Below are positions 50,803 to 59,989 of a DNA stretch of 64,000 bases, in pieces. The stretch spans positions 124,001 through 188,000 of the forward strand of contig NZ_QWGG01000006.1 in the NCBI RefSeq assembly GCF_003730195.1, read 5' to 3'. A program made the position numbers and the translations under genes. The notes under the pieces are model-generated. The model saw nothing but the letters and a program-made list of their open reading frames with translations, did no database searches and was not told where the DNA came from. The DNA comes from Halosimplex salinum. GTDB taxonomy: Archaea; Halobacteriota; Halobacteria; Halobacteriales; Haloarculaceae. The first letter of the stretch is position 1. Each line of letters opens with the position of its first letter.

Positions 50803-52038
50803 ATGGTAGCCCGCCGACTCGCGCGATTCGACGCGCTCGTAGCGACGGCGCTGGTGTGGTTCCTCGGGAAGTTCCTCCGCTACGCCTTCCCGCCCCTGTT
50901 CGAGACGATCGGGACGACCTACGGCGTCTCCCGGACCGTCCTCGGCACGGCGTTCACGGGACTGATGCTCGTCTACGCGGCGATGCAGTTCCCCTCCGGT
51001 CTGCTCGCCGACCGGCTGGGCGCGGTCCGGGTGATCACCGTCGGCGCGCTCGTCGCGGCGGGCGGCGCGCTCGCGCTGGCAGTCGACGCGCCCCTGTGGG
51101 TACTCGTCGGCGCGATGGCGCTCGTCGGCGCCGGCACGGGGACCTACAAGACGGTCGGGGTCAGCCTCCTCTCGCGGGCGTATCCTGCCCGGACGGGGCG
51201 CGCGCTGGGGGTGTTCGACACGTTCGGCACGTTCGGCGGCGTCGCCGCGCCCGCGGCGGTCGTCGTCGCAGCGGGTCTCCCGCCCGTCCTCGGCGCGCCG
51301 TGGCGGACGCTCTTCCTCTCCGCCGGCGTCGTCGGTATCGCGCTCGCCCTCCTGTTCGCCCGTCGCGTCCCGCGACGGCTCCCGGACGAGCCGGCGGGCG
51401 CGACCGAGGACGGCGCCGGGTCGGCCGACGCCGCGTCGGGAGACGGCGGTGTTCCGTTACGCACGTACGTCGCGCTGTTTCGCGACCGCCGGTTCGCGCT
51501 GTTCGTCGTCGTCACGCTGTGTTTCTCCTTCGCGTACAACGGCGCCGTCGCCTTCCTCCCGCTGTATCTGACCGAGGAGACGGCCGTCTCGGCGGCGACG
51601 GCGAACCTGCTGTTCAGCGCCCTGTTCGTCGTCAGCCTCGTCCAGCTCGTGACCGGCGAGGCGAGCGACCGGGTGGGCGTCGTCCCCATCCTCGCGCTGA
51701 CGCTCGGGACCGCGACGGCCGGGCTCGTCGCGGTGCTGGCGTTCTCGGCGACCGGCGGTCCCCTGCTGCTGGGCGGCGCGGTCGTCCTCCTCGGTCTGGG
51801 CGCTCACGGCTATCGCCCCGTCCGGGGCGCGTACATGATGGCCGTCGTCCCCGAGTCGGTCGCGGGCGGGAGCCTCGGCGTGGTTCGGACGCTCCTGATG
51901 GGCGCCGGCGCGGTCGCACCGGCTATCGTCGGCTACCTCTCCGAGACCGCCGGGTTCGGCGCGGCCTTCCGCCTGCTCGCCGCCGCGCTCGTCGCCGCGA
52001 CGCTCCTGACGCTCGTCCTCTGGGCGTTCGACAGGTGA
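50803..52038 (+). CDS. MFS transporter
   Basis: The 411-residue protein has twelve membrane helices. The MFS loop 2-3 signature reads GLLADRLGAVRVITVGALVA, and VGAGTGTYKTVG in helix 4-5 is typical of the NarK/nitrate-like or sugar-phosphate type, but the substrate cannot be settled. A 66-codon small membrane protein gene follows. A divergent zinc-protein gene lies upstream. Confidence 0.88.
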   Translation: MVARRLARFDALVATALVWFLGKFLRYAFPPLFETIGTTYGVSRTVLGTAFTGLMLVYAAMQFPSGLLADRLGAVRVITVGALVAAGGALALAVDAPLWVLVGAMALVGAGTGTYKTVGVSLLSRAYPARTGRALGVFDTFGTFGGVAAPAAVVVAAGLPPVLGAPWRTLFLSAGVVGIALALLFARRVPRRLPDEPAGATEDGAGSADAASGDGGVPLRTYVALFRDRRFALFVVVTLCFSFAYNGAVAFLPLYLTEETAVSAATANLLFSALFVVSLVQLVTGEASDRVGVVPILALTLGTATAGLVAVLAFSATGGPLLLGGAVVLLGLGAHGYRPVRGAYMMAVVPESVAGGSLGVVRTLLMGAGAVAPAIVGYLSETAGFGAAFRLLAAALVAATLLTLVLWAFDR

Positions 52039-52106
52039 CAGGGCCGTCCACGGAACGACGGGAAAGATACATCAACTGTCGAACACTCGTCGAGACCGTA
52101 CGAACC

Positions 52107-52307
52107 ATGGATGTGAGGAGATTGTCGGACTTCGTCCTGGTGTGGTTCGTCAGTCTCGTCGCGCTCAACTTTCTGGTCTTCCCGCTACTGTCGCTCCCGC
52201 TCGGCATCTCCGTACAGACCCTGCTGGCTACGGCTCTGGGGTTCCTCCTCGCGTTCGTCGCGATTTATCGACTGGACATTTCGTTCCCGTCCTCTGAAAC
52301 TGGGTGA
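52107..52307 (+). CDS. Small two-helix membrane protein
   Basis: The 66-residue protein (start MDVRRLSDFVLVWFVSLVAL) has two hydrophobic helices, the second reading LATALGFLLAFVAIYRLD. It lies 69 bases after the MFS gene and may be cotranscribed. It is too small for a profile-based call. Composition and the ATG context support a real gene. Confidence 0.55.
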   Translation: MDVRRLSDFVLVWFVSLVALNFLVFPLLSLPLGISVQTLLATALGFLLAFVAIYRLDISFPSSETG

Positions 52308-52330
52308 CGGCCCGCCGCGAGGCACACTCC

Positions 52331-53158
52331 TCACTCCGGGTCCCAGTCCAGCCCCGTCCCGACCGCCGAGACGCCGCCGTCGACCCGCATGTTCGTCCCA
52401 GTGACGAACGACGCTTCCGCCGAGGCGAGGAAGGCGACGGCGTCGGCTATCTCGCGCGGTTCGGCCGCACGCTTGAGGATCCCCGGGCCGTCGGCGCTGG
52501 GCGTCGTCTGCTCCTCGCGGTACTCGCGGGCCGTTTCCGGGTCGTCGGGGAGGTGGTACTCGGTGACGACGTAGCCCGGCGAGACGGCGTTGACGCGGAT
52601 CCCGTCGGGCGCGTGGTCGCAGGCCATGTCCTTCGTCATCGCGACGATCGCCCCCTTCGTCGAGTCGTACTGCGCCCAGTCCGGCCGGCCCACCTCGGCG
52701 CCCATCGACGCGACGTTGACGACCGACCCGTTCCGGTCCCCGTCGCCGGTCTCGCCGTCGACCATCAGCGGGATCAGGTGTTTCGCGCAGAACGCGACGC
52801 CCTTCTGGTTCACGTCGACGATCCGGTCCCAGCTATCCTCGTCGGCCTCGGTGACGGGCCGGGGGTCGACCCTGATCCCCGCGTTGTTGACGAGTACGTC
52901 TACCCCACCGAAGCGGCTTTCGACGCGCTCGGCCATCGCCTCGACGGCGGCCTCGTCGCCCACGTCGGTCTCGACGGCCAGTGTCTCGCTGTCTGTCTCG
53001 GTCGCGATGTCGCCGGCGACGCTCTCGGCTCGTTCGCCCAGTACGTCGACGACGACCACGTCGGCGCCGTCGTCTGCCAGTCGCCGGCAGGTCGCTTCGC
53101 CGATGCCGCGCGCGCCGCCGGTGACGACAGCGACGCTGTCGGCCAGTCGATCGGTCAT
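52331..53158 (-). CDS. SDR family oxidoreductase
   Basis: The 275-residue short-chain dehydrogenase has the cofactor motif TGGARGIGEA, NNAGI after strand 4, the active-site Tyr and Lys in YDSTKGAIVA and an Asp-rich position after strand 2 (VVDVLG) that favours NAD+ over NADP+. Its C-terminal VTGTNMRVDGGVSAVG is standard. The substrate is unknown. It is followed by a VOC gene on the same strand. Confidence 0.9.
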   Translation of the reverse strand: MTDRLADSVAVVTGGARGIGEATCRRLADDGADVVVVDVLGERAESVAGDIATETDSETLAVETDVGDEAAVEAMAERVESRFGGVDVLVNNAGIRVDPRPVTEADEDSWDRIVDVNQKGVAFCAKHLIPLMVDGETGDGDRNGSVVNVASMGAEVGRPDWAQYDSTKGAIVAMTKDMACDHAPDGIRVNAVSPGYVVTEYHLPDDPETAREYREEQTTPSADGPGILKRAAEPREIADAVAFLASAEASFVTGTNMRVDGGVSAVGTGLDWDPE

Positions 53159-53200
53159 GGGTCGCCGTTCGGCTATCCGCGGCTTGTAGCTGTCGGCGGC

Positions 53201-53557
53201 TCACTCGAACTCGGTTACACAGAACCCGTTGCCCTCCGGGTCCTCCAGCACGGTCCACGTCGCGGTGTAGCCCTCGCCGGATTCGGTCTTCGTCTCGCGG
53301 ACGGACGCCCCCAACTCGGTGAGGCGCTCGACGGCCGTCGCCCGGTCCGCGGCGGCGAAGTCGAGGTGGATCGGCAGGTTCCGTTCGGTCCCTTTTGGCA
53401 GCTCCTTGAACAGGAGCGCGGGACCGCGCTCTCGGTCGACGATCTCCGAGTCGAAGGCGGGGAGGTCGCGCCGCTCGCCTCCCAGTGCTCGCTCCCAGAA
53501 CGTCGCCTGTTCCTCGGGATCGTCACAAGCGAAGGTAATATGTTCTAGCTCGATCAT
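53201..53557 (-). CDS. VOC family protein (glyoxalase/dioxygenase fold)
   Basis: The 118-residue protein has the vicinal-oxygen-chelate fold: MIELEHITFACDDPEEQATF at the start, HLDFAA and GYTATWTVLEDPEGNGFCV near the end. The metal-binding His/Glu set (His6, His in PIHLDF, Glu at EDPEGN) is present. It may act on a small ketone, epoxide or antibiotic. It lies 42 bases upstream of the SDR gene, so they could form one operon. Confidence 0.84.
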   Translation of the reverse strand: MIELEHITFACDDPEEQATFWERALGGERRDLPAFDSEIVDRERGPALLFKELPKGTERNLPIHLDFAAADRATAVERLTELGASVRETKTESGEGYTATWTVLEDPEGNGFCVTEFE

Positions 53558-53661
53558 GCACTAGAATCATCTCGCCCCGCCGAAAAGCGCCTGTCGGTAG
53601 CGGCGAATGATGACAGTTCGGCGTCAGAACGAGGGTCGGTGACCGGACCGGACGCGCGTCG

Positions 53662-55695
53662 TTACGCCAGGAAGACGTGTCGCGGACGGTCGGCGAGGAC
53701 CTCGCGGCCCCAGGCGACGGTCTCGCGGAAGTCGTCGGAGCGGAAGAAGGCCATGGCGTCCTCCCTGGCGTCCCAGCGGCTGGCGATGAACATGTCGTTC
53801 TCGTCCTCGCGGTTGGCGAGCAGGGCCGTCTCGCGGTGGCCGTCCATCTCGGCGAGCGCCTCGCCGACGTCGGCGAAGGTGTCGACGAAGTCCTGCTGGT
53901 GTTCGGGCACGACGGTGTAGAACATCCCCATCGTCCCGAAGCCCTCGCGCTCCTGCGGGCGGCCGACGATATCGGGGAGGTCGGTGAGGAAGTCCGCGGC
54001 GGTGTCGGCGGCGCTCTGGGTCTCCCAGAGGCTGACGACGGCGACCGCCCCGTCCTCGTCGCTGTGGTCGCTGTACACCGCCGTCTTGACGTGCGTGTCG
54101 TAGCGGTCGAACCCGTCGCGCAGGTCCGACACCTCGTCGTCGAGGGTCTCGGGGTCGGCCTCGGAGTAGAGGACGAGCGCGTACACGTCCTCACCGTGGG
54201 GCTGCCCGGCGTAGACGCCCTCCGCCGCGAGTTCCTCGCGGATGTCGGCGGCGGTGGTGTCGTCGCTCGCCTGCGTCTCCGCCGCGTCGCGTTCGTCGGT
54301 CTCGTCCGAGACTGCGTCGGCGTCGCCGAGCGGGCCGCGGGCGCTGTGTCTGACGGCGTCGATGTCGGTGAGGAACCCGAGCGCGGTGTCGGCGGCGCGC
54401 TCGTTGGCCCAGACGCTGACGATGGCCGTCTGACCCTGGTTCGCGCGGACGCTCGTCAGGACGTGCGTGTCGTAGTGCTCGAAGTTGCCGCGCAGGCCGT
54501 CGACCTCGTCGACCAGCGCCTCGGCGTCGGCGTCGGCGAAACAGACCAGTCCGTAGTCGCCGTCGTCGTAGTCCTCGGGGTAGACGCCGAAGTTCGCGAG
54601 CGTCCGGCCCATCTCCTCGGCCTCCTGCTCCTCGACGGCGTCGTCGTCGGTCCCCTCCTGCACCGCGGCCGGGGGACCGCCGCTCGCGCTCCCGTCGTTC
54701 GATTCGGCGGTCGCCTCGGCGGTCTCGGCCGCTCCGCCCTTCGTCGAGTCCGCGCTGCCGGTCGCGTTCCCGGCGTGGCTCTCCGCCGGCGGATCGGCCG
54801 AGCCGTCGCCGCGGCCGTGTGCGCCGCCGCCGTGGCCGTCGCGGCCGGCGTTCGACGCGCTGGCGTGGGCCGCCTGCTCGCCGTTCGTCTCCGCGGGGGC
54901 GTCGGCGGCCGGGACGTGCTCGCCGGCGAGGTAGGCGTCCAGGTCCGCCGGCGGGAACTTCCGGCCGACGTAGAAGGGGCCGAACTCGGCGAACTTCGAC
55001 GAGGAGGGGTCGAAGCGCATCTCGTAGAGGAGTTCCTTCACGTCGGTCAGGTCGTCGGCCCAGAGGGTGACGCCCCACTCCCAGTCGTCGATGCCGACGG
55101 AGCCCGTGATCATCTGTTCGACCTTGCCCGCGTAGCCGCGGCCGATGTCGCCGTGACTGTCCATGTGCTCGGCGCGCTCCTCGAAGGGCAGGTCGTACCA
55201 GTTCTGGTCGGGCGTCCGGCGCTTGGACATCGGATAGAAGGAGACGTGCTCGCTGTCGGGGATCTCCGGGTGGAGCCGCGACCGGATGTACTGGGCGAGG
55301 CCGGAGTCGTCGTCGACCTCGCCGTCGAAGTACTCCTTCGCGCGGTCGCTGTAGCCCGACGCCTCCGTGACGGAGACGTAGGAGTAGCTCTGTTCGGTGA
55401 ACTGTGCGAACTCGGTGCGCTCGAACTCGCGTTCGAGGCGTTCGGTGTCCGCGAGCGTCGGTCGGAGGTGGACGACCATGAGGTCGGCCTTGTGGCCGAC
55501 GATACCGTAGAGGGCGGAGTCGCCCTCGGCGGCGTCGGCGACGGCCTCGGCGGACCGGAGGAAGTCGACGGCCTCCTCCAGCGCCCGTTCGCGGACGCGC
55601 TCCGGGGCGTCCCGCCAGGCCTCCCAGTCGACCGTCCGGAGGTCGTGGAAGGCGTACCACCCCTCTTCCGTCTGCGGCGGCTCACGTCTGACCAT
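53662..55695 (-). CDS. HemQ-like heme protein fused to ferredoxin-like domains (PitA family)
   Basis: The 677-residue protein begins with a complete chlorite-dismutase/HemQ domain (1-250). It has Tyr154 and Lys158 in FYPMSKRR (HemQ catalytic residues), His181 in SHGDIGRGYAGK (heme-ligand region) and WEWGVTLWADD. A Gly/Ala-rich disordered linker (about 270-360) follows. Three ferredoxin-like domains come next: two similar ones (LANFGVYPEDYDD and LAAEGVYAGQPHGE starts) and a last antibiotic-monooxygenase-type domain (MGMFYTVVPEHQQDFVDTF). Haloarchaeal PitA (a Cld-ABM fusion) is the known relative; this one has an extra repeat. Coproheme decarboxylation is likely for the N-terminal part. Confidence 0.85.
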   Translation of the reverse strand: MVRREPPQTEEGWYAFHDLRTVDWEAWRDAPERVRERALEEAVDFLRSAEAVADAAEGDSALYGIVGHKADLMVVHLRPTLADTERLEREFERTEFAQFTEQSYSYVSVTEASGYSDRAKEYFDGEVDDDSGLAQYIRSRLHPEIPDSEHVSFYPMSKRRTPDQNWYDLPFEERAEHMDSHGDIGRGYAGKVEQMITGSVGIDDWEWGVTLWADDLTDVKELLYEMRFDPSSSKFAEFGPFYVGRKFPPADLDAYLAGEHVPAADAPAETNGEQAAHASASNAGRDGHGGGAHGRGDGSADPPAESHAGNATGSADSTKGGAAETAEATAESNDGSASGGPPAAVQEGTDDDAVEEQEAEEMGRTLANFGVYPEDYDDGDYGLVCFADADAEALVDEVDGLRGNFEHYDTHVLTSVRANQGQTAIVSVWANERAADTALGFLTDIDAVRHSARGPLGDADAVSDETDERDAAETQASDDTTAADIREELAAEGVYAGQPHGEDVYALVLYSEADPETLDDEVSDLRDGFDRYDTHVKTAVYSDHSDEDGAVAVVSLWETQSAADTAADFLTDLPDIVGRPQEREGFGTMGMFYTVVPEHQQDFVDTFADVGEALAEMDGHRETALLANREDENDMFIASRWDAREDAMAFFRSDDFRETVAWGREVLADRPRHVFLA

Positions 55696-55776
55696 ACCGG
55701 CAAGTAGCGAGTCGCCGTTTAGGAAACTTGTCTTTCCGGACGCCCGCGGCCGCCGAACGGCGGGCCCGCGAGCCCG

Positions 55777-57558
55777 TCAGCCGAACAGTTGCGGGCCGAA
55801 CAGCATGAGGAACAGGCCGGCGAGCATCAGGAGGCTGATCGAGGCGGTGACCGCGGTGGTGGCCCGGCGGCCGTCTTCGATGGGGAGCCGGGCGACGACG
55901 GACTCGGCCGACGAGCGGAGGATGTGCCCGCCGTCGAGCGGGAAGGTGGGCACGCAGTTGAACACCCCGAGGTTCAGGTTGACCCACGCGGTCCAGAAGA
56001 GGACGTTCGCGATCATGAACACGCCGCCGCCGAGCGCCGAGAGGGGGCCGGTGACGGTGTAGAAGTTCGCGACGTCCGGGACGAACCCGGCGAAGTTGTA
56101 GCCGATGCTCGGTGCGATCGTACTCAGGAACGGCACGAGGAGGACGACGAACATCTGCTGGAGGAACTGCCCGCTGAACAGTCCGCCCCAGGGCCCGCTG
56201 AACCCGCCGAGGTAGGAGAGGAACTGCGCGGCCGGGTACACGTCGATCCCGGTGTCGACCACGCCGATCCCGCTGTACCCCTGCTGGGTGCGGAGCCCGA
56301 GCGCGTCGCCCCTGTCGGCCCCGGAGCCGACCGTGACGGAGTAGGTGTCGGGTTCGCCACCGACCGTCGCTCGCACGTCGACCGTCGAGCCGTCTTCGAG
56401 ACCCCGGACGACGCTGCTGTACGCGGACGCGTTGGGCGTGCGCTCGCCGTCGACGTGCGTGACGATCACGTCGGTCCCGTCGGTCGGGACGGAGGCGTTC
56501 GCGAGCGGGCCGTTCTCGACGGCGAGCCCGTAGGCACCGACGGGGAAGGTCGCGTTCCCGCGGTTCGTCCGTATCGTCGCCGTCTCGCGGTCGCTCATCG
56601 CGCGGGCGAACCCGCGCTCCGTGTAGACGTCGGTCCCGTTTATCGCCTCGACGAACGTCGGGTCGTCCGGGTTCGGCTCGATCCCGTCGATGACCGAGGG
56701 GACCGACCGCATCAGCATCAGTTTCCGTTCGAGCGTCGTCGTCTCGCCGCTCTTCAGCGTGAGTTCGACCTCGCGGTCCTCGATGTCGGCGAGCGCGGCC
56801 TCGAACTCGGTGACGTTCGCGATGGGCTGGCCCTCGACCTCGGTGACGAGGTCGCCGTAGCCCAGCCCGGCCTCCTGGGCGGCCGACTCCTCGGCGACGT
56901 TGCCGACCGGGACGCCGGCGGCCACGGCGATCGAGCCCGAGACCGGGCCGAACAGGATGAGGAAGCCAACGAACGCGACGAGGAAGTTGTTCGTCACGCC
57001 GGCGGCGAACATGCGCGTCTGACTGCCCCGAGAGGCTTTCAGCCGGCTCTCCTCGTCGGGTTCGACGAACGCGCCGACGGGGATGAACGCGAAGAAGGCC
57101 AGTCCCATCGAGTCGATGTCGATGTTCTCGACGCGACAGAGGAGGCCGTGGCCCCCTTCGTGGACGACGAGACCGATGAGGAGGCCGAGCACGATCTCGG
57201 GCGCGGCGGCGGGCGGGAGGAAGTCGTTGACGCCGGGGATGACCAGCACGTTCTGCGGGTTCTGGACGGGCTGGCGCTCGGGCTGTTGCATGGCCTGCAG
57301 GCCGGCGTTGAAGATCGCGGCGAACATGCCGACCATCGTGACTAGGGCCATCCCGACACCGAGGTTGCCCCAGGCGCGCCAGAAGCGCTTCGGAGCGGCG
57401 AGTCTCGTGAGGAACTCGCGACCGCGACCGGTGTGGAGGGTCGTGATGGGGCCGGAGACGCGGACGGACTCGGGGAGCTTCCCCCTGGCCTGCAATGCCA
57501 TCGCCCCCGCCGTGTAGACGGCGATACCGGCGAGTACCCAGTACAGCGGGCGTACCAT
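55777..57558 (-). CDS. Site-2 protease family M50 with PDZ domains
   Basis: The 593-residue membrane metalloprotease has the zinc motif HEGGH (about residue 132, in GLVVHEGGHGLLC) and the third ligand motif NCVPTFPLDGG near the C-terminus. Between them, regions with LGYGDLVTEVEGQPIANVTE and a second segment look like PDZ domains, giving a length well above the simplest S2P. It cleaves membrane-embedded substrates such as regulators; the targets are unknown. A 40-base gap follows to the composite repeat. Confidence 0.9.
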   Translation of the reverse strand: MVRPLYWVLAGIAVYTAGAMALQARGKLPESVRVSGPITTLHTGRGREFLTRLAAPKRFWRAWGNLGVGMALVTMVGMFAAIFNAGLQAMQQPERQPVQNPQNVLVIPGVNDFLPPAAAPEIVLGLLIGLVVHEGGHGLLCRVENIDIDSMGLAFFAFIPVGAFVEPDEESRLKASRGSQTRMFAAGVTNNFLVAFVGFLILFGPVSGSIAVAAGVPVGNVAEESAAQEAGLGYGDLVTEVEGQPIANVTEFEAALADIEDREVELTLKSGETTTLERKLMLMRSVPSVIDGIEPNPDDPTFVEAINGTDVYTERGFARAMSDRETATIRTNRGNATFPVGAYGLAVENGPLANASVPTDGTDVIVTHVDGERTPNASAYSSVVRGLEDGSTVDVRATVGGEPDTYSVTVGSGADRGDALGLRTQQGYSGIGVVDTGIDVYPAAQFLSYLGGFSGPWGGLFSGQFLQQMFVVLLVPFLSTIAPSIGYNFAGFVPDVANFYTVTGPLSALGGGVFMIANVLFWTAWVNLNLGVFNCVPTFPLDGGHILRSSAESVVARLPIEDGRRATTAVTASISLLMLAGLFLMLFGPQLFG

Positions 57559-57597
57559 TACCCGAAGTCATGGGCCTGCCCGTCAAGAGCGTTTGGT

Positions 57598-58080
57598 TAC
57601 CATCTTTTTCCCGGAGGGATTTCCTCGGTCGCTGCGCTCCCTGCGGGAACCCCTCCGGCAAAAACATGGGTGAAAAAGGCCGCATCTCGGCCTTCGGCCT
57701 CGATGCGGTGAACCGCGCTCACTGCGTTCGCGCGGATGCTCAGTAGAGTCCGCAGAGTGAACAATTGCGGTGGCGCGCGCCGTCGAGCGTCTCGTCGCGA
57801 GACGGCGTCGCGCGAGGGATGAGGAGCGCAGCGAAGCGAGCACCGCAATCGGTTGGGGAGGCGTGTGGCTGTTTGCAATGCTGTACTGGCGGATTGAAAG
57901 GGCGAGGCGCGCTCGCGTTCAGTACAGTCGTCTGAGCAGGCACTATCCGAGCGGAGCGAGGATATCCTGCTCAGCGACCGCGAGCGCGTCGAGGGCTTTC
58001 ATCGCTTGCTGTCGACTGTGGTTCCGTTCACTCGACTTCATTCCACACCAACCCTAACAGAACTAACCACTCAACTCGCA
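57598..58080 (-). repeat. Composite intergenic element, copy 2 (candidate structured RNA)
   Basis: This is the second copy of the 4059-4545 element, in the same orientation between M50 and lysS (both minus strand). It keeps ATTGCGGTG/CACCGCAAT (57764-57772 with 57841-57849; 9 bp here, 6 bp in copy 1), a re-sequenced inner hairpin (CGCCGTC/GACGGCG at 57778 and 57801) and CTGAGCAGG/CCTGCTCAG (57931-57939 with 57965-57973). In the last stem one G:C pair of copy 1 is A:T here. ACCACTCAACTCGCA at 58066-58080 matches 4531-4545. A minus-strand frame ending NCSLCGLY (57740-57943) is an alternative reading. Confidence 0.6.
57600..57669. terminator. T-armed palindrome, copy 2
   Basis: CCATCTTTTTCCCGGAGGG and CCCTCCGGCAAAAACATGG form a near-perfect palindrome with a 30-base loop that itself can fold (CGGTCGCTGCGCTCC). 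It lies 39 bases upstream of the M50 start on the minus strand, so an incoming lysS or element transcript could stop here. Confidence 0.55.
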
Positions 58081-58123
58081 TACCCACTGAACACCGCCGG
58101 CCCTCGGAAAACTGACGACCGGG

Positions 58124-59989
58124 CTACCGCTCGCGGCCCAACCGCTCGACGACGAACTCGCGGTCGAGGTCGGCGAGGAAGTAGCCCAGCTGGGGCCCCT
58201 CCTGCTCGTCGAAGAACAGCCGGTAGCCCACCGAGAAGAAGTCGCCAACCTCGAGGTCGTGGCGCCGCGCGGCCTCGTAGATCTCGCCCTGGATGGCCTC
58301 GCCGTCGTGGCCCTCGGCGACGAAGTCCGCGAGGTCGGCGAGCGCGGCGGCGGTCGCCTCGTCGACGGAGACCTCGGGTCGATCCGAGCGGGCGACGGTG
58401 TAGTTGTACTCGTTGTCGGTGCGGTCGGCCCACTCGCTGGCGAGCGCGACGCGGCCGAAGGCGTCCTCGACGGCCCAGGCGGGGTCGTCGTCGGCGACGT
58501 GGCCCTCCTTGCGGGCCGTCTCCGCGCGCGCGTCCTCGTCGTCGAACATGCCGAGGACGGCGGCGAAGGTGTAGGGGAGGCGGACGCGCTTCGCGAACTC
58601 GCCGTTGAGGAACTCGCGGCGGCGCCGCCGGTCCTCGGAGTCGTTGTGGTCGAAGGTGACAGCGTGACCGTCGTCGCCCGCCTCGACGGCGTCGAACAGG
58701 TCGCTCGCGGCCAGCGCCTCGGGCGGCACGTCGTCCAGGGAGAGCAGGAACGGGTAGACGCGCTCGGCCCGGCGGGTCTCCTTCTCGGTGCCGGACTCCT
58801 CGCCGTAGTAGAGGCGCTCGACGCGGTCGAACTCGTCGACGAGCTGGTCCAGCCGCTGGACGCTGAAGTCGCGGGCCCTGTTGGGATCCTTGGCGAAGAA
58901 GAAGCGGACGACCTCGGGTTCGAGCATCTCCAGCACGTCGTGGGCCAGGACGATGTTGCCCTCCGAGGAGGAGAAGGGCTCGCCGTCGAGCGTGAACCAC
59001 TCGTACACCATCGGTTCCGGCGGTTCGATGTCGAGGACGTTCTCGGCGATGTCGACGCCGGAGGGCCACGACCCCTCGGCGTGGTCCTTCCCGAACGGCT
59101 CGAAGTCCACCCCGAGGACCTGCCACTGGGCGGGCCACTCGAAGCGCCAGGGGAGCTTCCCCTCGCGGAAGGTGGCGGTGCCCTCGTGGCCACAGCCCTC
59201 GATGGTCCGGTTTCCGGCCTCGATGTCGGTGCAGCGGTACTCGACTTCGCGGGCGTCGACGTCGACGTCGGTGACGGTCTCGGTCACCTTGCCGCACTCC
59301 GAACAGAACGGGTTGAACGGGACGTAGTCCTCGTCGACCTTGGCCTGGTACTCCGAGAGGACCTCGCGGGCCCGCTCGCGATTTCTGAGGACGTGTTCGA
59401 CGACGTCGTCCATGCGCCCGGACTCGTACAGTTCGGTGGTCGAGACGACGTCGATGGGGGCGTCCAGCAGTTCGGCGGACTCGGCGATGAGCGTCGAGAA
59501 GTGCGCGCCGTAGGAGTCACAGCAGCCGAAGGGGTCGGGGATGTCGGTGTAGGCGTGCCCGAGGTTCTTGCCGAGCGCGCCGGCGTTCACGTCGCCCAGA
59601 TCGACGATCTTGCCGTCCAGGTCGGCGAGCTTCCGGGGGAGCTTCCGCAGGGGGTCGCGGTCGTCGGTGGTGAACACCTGGCGGACCTCCCAGCCGCGCT
59701 CGCGGAGGACCTCGGCGACGAAGTAACCGCGCATGATCTCGTTGACGTTGCCCAGGTGGGGGACGCCGGAGGGCGAGATGCCGCCTTTGATCACGATCGG
59801 CTCTTCGGGGTCGCGCGCCTCGACGGCGTCGGCGACCTCGTCGGCCCAGAACGCGTAGTGGCTCTCGCCGTCGGTCTCGTCGCTTCGGGTGTCGTCGGTC
59901 GCTTCGGTGTCGCCCGGGGCGTCGGTCTCGTCCGCGTTCGCGGTGGCGCTCGGGCCGTCGACGCCGCTCTCGGGGTCGCTCTCGCTCAT
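58124..59989 (-). CDS. lysS: Lysyl-tRNA synthetase, class I
   Basis: The 621-residue class I LysRS has the HIGH-type motif SGVPHLGNVNEI near residue 75, a zinc-like CxxC (FCSECGK) and the KMSKS-type motif PFSSSEGNIV, with the anticodon-binding C-terminal helical domain after it. Class I LysRS is typical of archaea. The first 45 residues are an acidic haloarchaeal extension. ATG 59989 overlaps the pyrH stop (ATGA). Confidence 0.95.
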   Translation of the reverse strand: MSESDPESGVDGPSATANADETDAPGDTEATDDTRSDETDGESHYAFWADEVADAVEARDPEEPIVIKGGISPSGVPHLGNVNEIMRGYFVAEVLRERGWEVRQVFTTDDRDPLRKLPRKLADLDGKIVDLGDVNAGALGKNLGHAYTDIPDPFGCCDSYGAHFSTLIAESAELLDAPIDVVSTTELYESGRMDDVVEHVLRNRERAREVLSEYQAKVDEDYVPFNPFCSECGKVTETVTDVDVDAREVEYRCTDIEAGNRTIEGCGHEGTATFREGKLPWRFEWPAQWQVLGVDFEPFGKDHAEGSWPSGVDIAENVLDIEPPEPMVYEWFTLDGEPFSSSEGNIVLAHDVLEMLEPEVVRFFFAKDPNRARDFSVQRLDQLVDEFDRVERLYYGEESGTEKETRRAERVYPFLLSLDDVPPEALAASDLFDAVEAGDDGHAVTFDHNDSEDRRRRREFLNGEFAKRVRLPYTFAAVLGMFDDEDARAETARKEGHVADDDPAWAVEDAFGRVALASEWADRTDNEYNYTVARSDRPEVSVDEATAAALADLADFVAEGHDGEAIQGEIYEAARRHDLEVGDFFSVGYRLFFDEQEGPQLGYFLADLDREFVVERLGRER

